This document shows positions 5,334-11,203 of a DNA stretch of 12,561 nucleotides, one piece after another (the stretch's first letter is position 1; each line of letters starts with the position of its first letter). This DNA comes from an uncultured Pseudomonadota bacterium (GTDB taxonomy: Bacteria > Myxococcota_A > Polyangia > HGW-17). Below the pieces are notes generated by a model that ran no database searches, had not been told where the DNA came from, and worked only from the letters and a program-made list of their open reading frames with translations. Made by a program: the position numbers and the translations under genes. Where the stretch lies: NCBI GenBank assembly GCA_938004375.1, contig CALKWH010000471.1, positions 1 to 12,561 of the forward strand, read 5' to 3'.

Positions 5334-6488
5334 CGGCTCGGTGCCCTCGGCGAGGATCGAGAGATAGCGGTCATAGACGAAGACCCGGTCGCGCTGGCGG
5401 CCCGTGATTTCGCGCAGGATGCCCAGGTGCACGAGCGCCTCCACCGCCCGGGAGGCGGTCGGGAAGGACACGCCGAGCCGGGGCGTCAGATTCTGGATGG
5501 ACACGAGGGGCGTGGCGCGCAACAGATCGAAGGTGCGGGCGAGGGTCGCGCCGCCGCGTCCTTTCGCGTTCAGGCGCACGGCGTCCTCGTGGAACAGGGC
5601 TTGAAGGCGTCGGGCGGTGGATACGGCCAGGGTCGCCGTCTCGACCACCCCGGTGTAGAAAAACTCGAGCCATTCGCCCCAGGCGCCCTCTCGCCGAACC
5701 GCGTCGAGCAGTTGGTAATACTGGGTGCGATGCTGCTTGAAATACAGGCTCAGATACAGAAGCGGCCGGGCCAGCACCCCTTCGTGATGGAGCATCAGCG
5801 AGATCAGCAGGCGTCCCACGCGGCCGTTGCCGTCCAGAAAAGGGTGGATGGTCTCGAACTGCACGTGGGCGAGGGCCGCCCGGGTCAAAGGCGAGGAGGA
5901 CGGCTCCTGCTCGTTGAGGAATTTCTCGAGGGCGGCCATGCACTCGGGCAGTCGATGCGGCGGGGGCGGCACGAAGTGCGCGTTCCCGGGGCGGGTGCCG
6001 CCGATCCAGTTCTGGGAACGTCGGAATTCCCCCGGCTGCTTGTCCGCGCCCCGGCCGTGGGAGAGCAGGCGATGGTGGACCTCGCACAGGAGCCGGTTGC
6101 ACAGGGGGAAGCCCTCCTGCAGCCTTCGGATGCCATGCTCGAGCGCGCCGACGTAGCCGGACACCTCCTCCACGTCGTCGAACGGAACGCCCGGAGCGCC
6201 GTCGAGCTCGTACAGCAGCAGGTCGGACAACGACGACTGGGTGCCTTCGATCTGACTGGAGAGCACGGCCTCACGCCGGATGTAACTGTAAAGAAACAGA
6301 TCCGGCTCGGGTAACAGTGCCCCGATGGCGTCGAGGCGTCCGCAGGCCAGCAGGGCCTGTTCATGCAGCCGCGCGAGCTTGGAGCTCGGATCCGGCGGCA
6401 GGTCCGGCGGGAGCGGGTTCGGGACGAACGCCCGCACCGCCTCTCCGGTGGTCGTGTCGATTTCATAGTTGCCGCTGAGGCCGTTCAT
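5310..6488 (-). CDS. Fic-domain protein 2 (392 aa) with C-terminal winged helix
   Basis: This is a typical class II Fic protein with parts in the standard order. A Fic_N region contains ACGRLDAIG (48-56). The intact inhibitory motif SSQIEGT is at 77-83, with Glu81 expected to block ATP gamma-phosphate binding. The flap region is HFVPPPPHRLPE (171-182), and the complete catalytic loop HPFLDGNGRVGR is at 215-226. The C-terminal winged helix-turn-helix is at about 315-375 (FDLLRATPLVSI, TPRLGVSFPTASRAVEALVHLGIL). The likely reaction is protein AMPylation, normally self-inhibited. The ATG at 6486-6488 has AGGGG 6 nt upstream, inside a perfect GGGGTTCCCC palindrome that may mask it. It is preceded by the 64-bp control block (6500-6563) and followed by LuxR regulator 2. 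The winged helix makes autoregulation through that block possible, but this is inference. Confidence 0.93.
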   Translation of the reverse strand: MNGLSGNYEIDTTTGEAVRAFVPNPLPPDLPPDPSSKLARLHEQALLACGRLDAIGALLPEPDLFLYSYIRREAVLSSQIEGTQSSLSDLLLYELDGAPGVPFDDVEEVSGYVGALEHGIRRLQEGFPLCNRLLCEVHHRLLSHGRGADKQPGEFRRSQNWIGGTRPGNAHFVPPPPHRLPECMAALEKFLNEQEPSSSPLTRAALAHVQFETIHPFLDGNGRVGRLLISLMLHHEGVLARPLLYLSLYFKQHRTQYYQLLDAVRREGAWGEWLEFFYTGVVETATLAVSTARRLQALFHEDAVRLNAKGRGGATLARTFDLLRATPLVSIQNLTPRLGVSFPTASRAVEALVHLGILREITGRQRDRVFVYDRYLSILAEGTEPPFHPPNG

Positions 6489-6498
6489 GGGGAACCCC
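6489..6498 (-). promoter_or_regulatory. Palindromic ribosome-binding site of Fic protein 2
   Basis: GGGGTTCCCC on the minus strand touches the ATG directly. The likely Shine-Dalgarno AGGGG lies in its left half, so a short perfect hairpin could hide it. The loop would be tight at two bases, which makes the effect uncertain. Confidence 0.3.
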
Positions 6499-6499
6499 T

Positions 6500-6563
6500 G
6501 TTAACGCTTGTGAACATAGCAGTTCTGGCTATTAACGCAAGAGTCTATTTGCGTTAATAGTTG
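6500..6563 (-). promoter_or_regulatory. Operator/promoter block, copy 2, upstream of Fic protein 2
   Basis: Second copy of the 64-bp block. The inverted-repeat arms at 6529-6540 and 6549-6560 are identical to those of copy 1, while six of the nine differences from copy 1 lie in the spacer and between the -35 and -10 boxes. Towards fic it gives TTGCGT (6540-6535), 16 nt, then an extended -10 TGC-TATGTT with the hexamer at 6518-6513. Transcription would start near 6506 within GTTCAC-N4-GTTAAC, leaving a leader of about 20 nt. Conservation of arms, spacing and dyad, against drift of other bases, supports protein binding rather than mere recent duplication. Confidence 0.78.
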
Positions 6564-6595
6564 ACGGGTTCGCTCCGGCGGCCGCTTCTTCTCCC

Positions 6596-7207
6596 TCACG
6601 GCTCCCAGGTGTAGCGCGTGGAGCAGTCCTCGCCCAGCAGGTGGCAGAAGTGGTCGCGCACCGCGGGGAAGTCCATGAAGTCGTAGTCGTACATGGGACC
6701 GTAGGAGGTCAGGATTTCTTCGCCCGGGGCGAGGTCGCGGGTGGCCTGGAAAGCGACGTAGGGGCGCCGGCACATGGTGAAGCCGCGGGCGTTCTGGAAG
6801 CCGGTCTCGCGGCCGTTGAGGGTGCGGGGGGCGAAGTTGATCTTGCTCGCGCGGCCGCCGTGGACGCGGCCGTCCAGGGCGTCGTAGGGCCACAGATCCC
6901 ACTTGGCGCAGGGCGGGGCGGCGAAGAGGTAGCCGCGCTCGGCCTTGGGGAAGCGGTCGTGGAAGACGAGCTTGCCGCCCATCTCGGCGATGATTTCGCC
7001 TTTTTTGATGGGCACGGCGGCGAACAGGCCGTTTCCGGCGCCGGGGATCCGCGACGGGGCGACGGTGGTCTTGGCGTCCAGCGACGGGTCGCCGTGGAAC
7101 ACGCGGGTGCGGAACAACCAGGCGCAGGTGGCGGGCACGACGACGGCGACGGTCAGCGCGACCGCGAGCAGTACGCGCTGTTTCCCGGTGGTGAAGAGGC
7201 GGGGCAT
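6596..7207 (-). CDS. Membrane-anchored SET-domain protein (203 aa)
   Basis: SET domains are S-adenosylmethionine-dependent protein lysine methyltransferases. After a single N-terminal membrane segment (about residues 11-32) come the N-SET motif PGAGNGLFAA (55-64), KKGEIIAEMGGKLV (68-81), and the C-SET motif GEEILTSYG (162-170) with the catalytic-type Tyr169. The usual NHS motif of the cofactor site is not present; the equivalent stretch reads SKINFAP (121-127), followed by GFQNARGF (136-143). Activity is therefore uncertain, although many bacterial SET proteins vary here. The domain would face the periplasm if the N-terminus is cytoplasmic. ATG at 7205-7207 is preferred over an in-frame TTG at 7243, which abuts a hairpin. 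Neither start has a convincing Shine-Dalgarno. It ends 33 bp before the Fic protein 2 control block on the same strand, so read-through into fic is possible. Confidence 0.75.
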   Translation of the reverse strand: MPRLFTTGKQRVLLAVALTVAVVVPATCAWLFRTRVFHGDPSLDAKTTVAPSRIPGAGNGLFAAVPIKKGEIIAEMGGKLVFHDRFPKAERGYLFAAPPCAKWDLWPYDALDGRVHGGRASKINFAPRTLNGRETGFQNARGFTMCRRPYVAFQATRDLAPGEEILTSYGPMYDYDFMDFPAVRDHFCHLLGEDCSTRYTWEP

Positions 7208-7243
7208 GGGGGGCAGGGTGCCACGGGGGGGAGCCCCGGTCAA

Positions 7244-7292
7244 CCCCCCGTAGACTGCGGGGCTGCGAAGCAGCCCGGCAGTCTACGGGGGG
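7244..7292. repeat. Long perfect hairpin in divergent spacer
   Basis: Arms CCCCCCGTAGACTGC (7244-7258) and GCAGTCTACGGGGGG (7278-7292) pair perfectly over 15 bp. After one G-G mismatch, GGGCTGC and GCAGCCC pair over 7 more around a GAA loop, so 49 bases form one cruciform. No T-run follows on either side, so it is not a standard terminator. It lies between the divergent SET and export-protein genes. It could be a REP-like palindrome or a bidirectional transcription barrier. Confidence 0.75.
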
Positions 7293-7327
7293 CTAACATA
7301 TGTGGAAGATTCAAATTTATGCTAGAC

Positions 7328-7344
7328 GGGTAGGTCCCCTACCC
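7328..7344. repeat. Short perfect hairpin
   Basis: GGGTAGG and CCTACCC form a 7-bp stem with a TCC loop. It sits 35 bp from the large hairpin, in the leader of the plus-strand export-family gene. Another small dyad, CCCC-TGCC-GGGG, follows at 7366-7377. Function unknown. Confidence 0.5.
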
Positions 7345-7475
7345 GGGGGAACAGAAAACAGATGACCCCTGCCGGGGAACCATGATAAACAGGCCCGGGT
7401 GCGAGCGAGGCGCCCCACGCAACCATGCCCCATACCCGGCCGCACCTCCCCCAGCTTCCCCACTTGCACATCCCC

Positions 7476-8144
7476 ATGAACAATGACCATGCGCTTCCGT
7501 TGTGGGGCCGGGTGCTGCTCACGGTGGGGCCCATTCTGGGGTACGGCGTGCTGCTGCTCCTCGCGGGGTTGATCTATGACTACAAGACCGTACTGTTTTT
7601 GATCAGCATGTTCATCGGGGCGTTCATCGGCGGCGGCAAGTTGATCGTGTTCGCGGGCGCCGTCGAGGGCGCGCCGGTGGGCATCTGGGCGCTCGCCGGG
7701 GTGGTGGTCTGGGGTGATCTGGCCACAGCCTGCTTTTTGGTAGCCAACATCGAGGCCCTCAACCGCATCCCGGCCCTGGGGCCGAAGATCGCCGCCGCCC
7801 ACGAGGCCGGCCACCGGGTCCTGATGAACCAGAGCTGGATGCGCCGGGCCGCCTTCTACGGCATGATCGTCTTCATCGCGCTGCCGTTCCAGGGCACGGG
7901 ATCGGTCATCGGCGTGCTCATCGGCCGGATCCTGGGGCTCACGCGCACCGCCATGGTGCTCGCGGTCATCGCCGGTTCTTCGCTGGGCGCGCTGGCGATG
8001 GCGTTGCTCGCCCACTTCGGGCGCGCCGAGGTGGCCGCCATCGCGAAGAACCCGTGGCTGGGCTTCCTGACCCTGGGGCTGGTCCTCCTGGCCATGTGGT
8101 ACTTCGGCCGCAAGTTCATGGGCGAGACGCCCAAGCAGGATTGA
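7476..8144 (+). CDS. Small multidrug-export-family membrane protein (222 aa)
   Basis: This is an integral inner-membrane protein with about six hydrophobic segments (roughly residues 12-30, 38-60, 66-92, 126-152, 157-178 and 195-211). The central pattern ALPFQGTGSVIGVLIGRILG (135-154), with small residues and a P-F/L-x-G-T-G turn, is typical of the Sm_multidrug_ex family (PF06695). The substrate of that family is not well established despite its name. An upstream in-frame ATG at 7425 would add 17 His/Pro-rich residues. I prefer ATG 7476 because it starts just before the first membrane segment, though neither has a clear ribosome-binding site. It is transcribed away from the SET gene and ends 71 bp before the serine dehydratase gene, which has its own apparent promoter. 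Confidence 0.72.
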   Translation: MNNDHALPLWGRVLLTVGPILGYGVLLLLAGLIYDYKTVLFLISMFIGAFIGGGKLIVFAGAVEGAPVGIWALAGVVVWGDLATACFLVANIEALNRIPALGPKIAAAHEAGHRVLMNQSWMRRAAFYGMIVFIALPFQGTGSVIGVLIGRILGLTRTAMVLAVIAGSSLGALAMALLAHFGRAEVAAIAKNPWLGFLTLGLVLLAMWYFGRKFMGETPKQD

Positions 8145-8164
8145 CTCCGGGTCACCGGGGTCGA

Positions 8165-8193
8165 TTGACAATCACCGCGTGAATCGGGATACT
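8165..8193 (+). promoter_or_regulatory. Sigma-70-type promoter of the serine dehydratase gene
   Basis: A consensus TTGACA (8165-8170) is followed after exactly 17 bp by GATACT (8188-8193), which matches the -10 consensus at four of six positions. Transcription would start near 8200, only a couple of bases before the ribosome-binding site, giving a very short leader. Confidence 0.55.
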
Positions 8194-8201
8194 CGCCGGC
8201 G

Positions 8202-8207
8202 AGGTGA
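8202..8207 (+). promoter_or_regulatory. Ribosome-binding site deciding the serine dehydratase start
   Basis: AGGTGA lies 8 nt before ATG 8216. An in-frame GTG at 8204 overlaps this site and so cannot be the start. Confidence 0.65.
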
Positions 8208-8215
8208 ACCACGCC

Positions 8216-10432
8216 ATGAGAGCTCCCCTTGATCCCACCGCGCTACTCGACTTCGTGAGCGCCCAGGGCGTCGATGACGCCGAGGCGTTCTGCCGCGCCT
8301 TGCCCCGCGCCTACTTCGACACCGCCGACCCGGAGGATTACCGCCAGCACGACCTGTTCCTGCGGCGTTTCCTGCGGGCGCCGGATCAGCCGTGCCTGCT
8401 GCGCACCCGGGGCGACATCGAGCAGTTCGTCTTCCACGAGTACGACGCGACCAAGCTGCGCGCCCAGCTCGCCGAGGCCACGCGCCAGCTCGCGGCCGAC
8501 GAACTGTTGTACCGGACCTTCGTGAACCGCGACCTGGGCTTCATGCTCACGGCCGTCTACGCCGACGTCATGCGCAGCGCCCGGGCCGCCGAGTTCACGC
8601 CGCCCGCCTTCGCACCGCACCGGGGTCGCTTCTTCGACGAGCGCGGCCGGCTGAGCTCGCACCTGTTCACCGAGCGCGCGGACGAGGGCCGCACCCTGAT
8701 CATCCGGTGCGTCAACGTGGCCCACCGCACCATGCTCGCCAACCTCTGGGAGACCCTCGACTCCCATCAACTCGACGTGGCGCTCGTTCAGGTCTGGCGC
8801 CTGCGCGGCGTCGAGCCCCGCATCGCCTCCTTCTTCGAGCTGCGGGTGCGGGTCACGCGGCCGGTGGACGACGAGGCGTTTGCCTCCCTCGAAGCCGACT
8901 TCGCGCGTTACATCCAGCAGTACACGGTGCCCATGAGCCTCTTCGACCTGGTCGGCCCGTCCATGGTCGGCCCCTCGAGCTCGCACACCGCCGGCGCCAA
9001 CCGCATCGGCCAGATCGCCCGCGGCTTCGTCCTGGCGTGCATCGCCCGGGGCGAGACCGTGCGCGAGGTCGAGGTGCGTCTTCTGGGCTCGTTCCGCGAT
9101 ACGGGCGTGGGGCACAAGACGCCCTCGGCCCTCGGTGGCGGGCTCTGGGGCCTCGCCACCGACGACGAGACCATGATCGCCCACGGGGAGCCGGATTTCC
9201 TGCGCGAACACGGCATCGACTTCGGCGGGCAGGTCGCCCGCTTCGCCGGGTTCACCCGGGGCACCGCGGCGGACGACGCGCGCTACGCCCACGAGAAGAA
9301 CGGCAACATCGCCGAGGTCGTGTTCACCACCGACCGCGGGGTCCACACCGTCACCGGCTTCTCCATCGGCGGCGGAAACGTGGAGGTTCGCCACTTCGAC
9401 GGGCCGCTGGACTTCCCCATCGACGGCAAGCGGGACCTGTGGCTCGACGGGACCCGGGTGGTCGACGCGCCCGACGCCGCCGGAGCGTGGCCGGTGATCC
9501 GCGGCATCTTCGGCGAGTCCACCCCCGTCACCGGCTACGTCATGCCCTTCAACACCTTCGAAGAGCTCGTCGAGCACTGCGCGGCCGGCGGGCGCGGGCT
9601 CGTCGACGTGGTGCTCGAGGTGGAGCGCGGTCTGCAGGCGTCCACCGCCGACGCCGTCTACGCCCAGATGGGGCGCTACTGGACGATCATGCGCCGCTCG
9701 GTGGCCCAGGGCGTGAAGAGCCGCGAACCTTCGCTGCTGGGGCTCTCGGGGGACGGCGCGGCCAAGGTCCACGGGTTTCTGGGCGCCCACCCGCTGTTCG
9801 ACACGCTCTGGGGGCGGGCGGTGGCCTACGCGACCGCGGTCAACGAGCTCAACGCCAAGAGCGGGGTCATCGTGGCGTGCCCCACCGCGGGCTCCTGCGG
9901 CATCCTGCCGGGGGTGCTCGCGGCCTACGAGGAGCTCGCCGCCCCCGACGAGCGCCGCCTGATCGAGGCGCTGATGGTCGCCGGCTTTCTGGGCATGCTG
10001 CTGTTCAACGACGTGTCCACGGCCGGGGCCGACTACGGCTGCCAGGCCGAGGTCGGGGCCGCCGCCGCCATGGCCGCCGCCGCGCTGTGCCACCTCGAGG
10101 GGGGGGACGTGTCCGCCGTGGTCCACGCCTTCACCCTGGCGATCAAGAACAGCCTGGGGCTGATCTGCGATCCCATCGCCGGGCTGGTCGAGGTCCCGTG
10201 CGTGAAGCGCAACGGCGTGTACTCGTCGGTGGCCATCTCGGCCGCGCTCATGGCGCTCTCGGGGGTCACCTCGTTCGTGTCCCCCGACGAGGTGATCCTG
10301 ACCATGCGCGAGGTGGGCGAGCGTCTCAACGTCGATTACAAGGAGACCGCCCGCGCCGGCCTGGCCAAGACCCGCGACGGCAAGCGTGTCGAGCGCCGTT
10401 TCGAGGGCGAGGTCCGCCGGTTCTTCGGGTGA
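8216..10432 (+). CDS. sdaA: L-serine dehydratase, iron-sulfur type, single chain with N-terminal extension (738 aa)
   Basis: This enzyme deaminates L-serine to pyruvate and ammonia in the cytoplasm using a [4Fe-4S] cluster. The core starts at about residue 240 (MSLFDLVGPSMVGP). It has the substrate motif SSSHTAG (254-260), GSFRDTGVGHKT (291-302), AKSGVIVACPTAGSCGILPG (547-566), and three candidate cluster cysteines at 609 (YGCQAEVG), 651 (ICDPIAG) and 662 (EVPCVKRN). Their spacing of 42 and 11 is the same as that reported for the Legionella enzyme. The chain ends RRFFG, so the C-terminal cysteine 'tail' known from that enzyme is missing. The first 239 residues are not part of ordinary serine dehydratases, which are about 450-460 aa. 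Residues about 158-232 (GRTLIIRC, LANLWETLD, VALVQVWRLRG, FFELRVRVTRP) fit an ACT amino-acid-sensing fold. Residues 28-45 (ALPRAYFDTADPEDYRQH) recall the linkers that precede ACT domains in GlnD and large glutamate dehydrogenases. It has its own promoter and is followed after 40 bp by a coiled-coil protein gene. Confidence 0.95.
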   Translation: MRAPLDPTALLDFVSAQGVDDAEAFCRALPRAYFDTADPEDYRQHDLFLRRFLRAPDQPCLLRTRGDIEQFVFHEYDATKLRAQLAEATRQLAADELLYRTFVNRDLGFMLTAVYADVMRSARAAEFTPPAFAPHRGRFFDERGRLSSHLFTERADEGRTLIIRCVNVAHRTMLANLWETLDSHQLDVALVQVWRLRGVEPRIASFFELRVRVTRPVDDEAFASLEADFARYIQQYTVPMSLFDLVGPSMVGPSSSHTAGANRIGQIARGFVLACIARGETVREVEVRLLGSFRDTGVGHKTPSALGGGLWGLATDDETMIAHGEPDFLREHGIDFGGQVARFAGFTRGTAADDARYAHEKNGNIAEVVFTTDRGVHTVTGFSIGGGNVEVRHFDGPLDFPIDGKRDLWLDGTRVVDAPDAAGAWPVIRGIFGESTPVTGYVMPFNTFEELVEHCAAGGRGLVDVVLEVERGLQASTADAVYAQMGRYWTIMRRSVAQGVKSREPSLLGLSGDGAAKVHGFLGAHPLFDTLWGRAVAYATAVNELNAKSGVIVACPTAGSCGILPGVLAAYEELAAPDERRLIEALMVAGFLGMLLFNDVSTAGADYGCQAEVGAAAAMAAAALCHLEGGDVSAVVHAFTLAIKNSLGLICDPIAGLVEVPCVKRNGVYSSVAISAALMALSGVTSFVSPDEVILTMREVGERLNVDYKETARAGLAKTRDGKRVERRFEGEVRRFFG

Positions 10433-10472
10433 TCCCGGAAGACGCCGGACCGGCCTGATGGAAGGAGGAGCC

Positions 10473-11183
10473 ATGAGGAACGAGGGAAACGTGCTGATGC
10501 GGGCGCTGCCCTGGGTGCTGACCATCCTGGTCTCGGTGTTCGCGTTCGTCGGGTGGGCCCAGTACCGGTCGGCGCGGAAGAAGCTGGCTGCCCGCGCCGC
10601 GTGCGAGGAGCCGTCCGGGACCGCGGCCGCCCCTGCCGACGACCGGATCCCCGCCGACGCGCCCCGTCCCGACGCGCTGGAGGTCCGCCGCCCGAACACG
10701 CCTGCGTCCGGCCCCGCGGTCCCCGAGGCCTGCCTGGCCCTGCCGGCGGTGCAACTGGAGATCCGGCGGCAGGCCGACCTGCTGGCCGAGGAGCGCTCCG
10801 AGCAGCGGGTGGAGGATTACCAGAAGGAGGAGCAGGAGCGCCGGACCCAGCGCCGTCAGCACTTCATGGAGAACTTCGAGGTGGCCTCGGCCAACGCGGT
10901 GAACGCCTACGCCCGGGAGGCCCGCCTCGACGAGGCGGTCACGGTGAAGTTGCATCAGGCCATCGAGGACGGCATCCAGAAGCAGCGGGAGCTGCAGGCG
11001 AAGGTGAAGAACGGCGAGCTCACCGGCCGGGAGGCCCGGGAGCAGGGTCGCCAGTTGATGACCGAGGGCCGGGCCAAGGCGGTGGAGCTCCTCGGTGAGC
11101 CGGGCGCGGACCGGTTCTTCAAACTGCTGGGCGAGGAGATGCAGAAGGAGTTCGAAAGGCGTCCGCCCGCCCAGGACGAGTGA
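10473..11183 (+). CDS. Single-pass coiled-coil protein of unknown function (236 aa)
   Basis: I do not recognise a named family. Residues 11-28 (ALPWVLTILVSVFAFVGW) form one membrane anchor after a short N-terminus. Residues about 40-85 are a Pro/Ala-rich linker with cysteines at 44 and 87. From about 95 to 230 the chain is highly charged and helical (QADLLAEERSEQRVEDYQKE, QAIEDGIQKQRELQAKV), ending ELLGEPGADRFFKLLGEEMQ. This resembles the helical periplasmic proteins common in Myxococcota, so a periplasmic location is inferred. ATG 10473 is chosen over upstream in-frame starts because AAGGAGG lies 4 nt before it. The gap to the serine dehydratase stop is 40 nt with no terminator, so co-transcription is likely. 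Nothing visible links its function to serine breakdown. Confidence 0.75.
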   Translation: MRNEGNVLMRALPWVLTILVSVFAFVGWAQYRSARKKLAARAACEEPSGTAAAPADDRIPADAPRPDALEVRRPNTPASGPAVPEACLALPAVQLEIRRQADLLAEERSEQRVEDYQKEEQERRTQRRQHFMENFEVASANAVNAYAREARLDEAVTVKLHQAIEDGIQKQRELQAKVKNGELTGREAREQGRQLMTEGRAKAVELLGEPGADRFFKLLGEEMQKEFERRPPAQDE

Positions 11184-11203
11184 GCGCGCCGTCCCAGGCC
11201 CGG

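Noticed and set aside
1416..6488. Fic proteins as Fic/AntF-type or Doc/Phd toxin-antitoxin pairs
   Set aside because: No small antitoxin gene adjoins either fic, and inhibitory-type helices are within the Fic chains themselves.
8143..8162. Hairpin after the export-protein gene as a terminator
   Set aside because: It has an 8-bp stem with one wobble and a 4-nt loop but no T-run, and it overlaps the stop codon.
8243..10699. 818-codon minus-strand frame opposite the serine dehydratase gene
   Set aside because: The plus frame carries all catalytic motifs. The antisense translation is repetitive G/V/H/A without domains.
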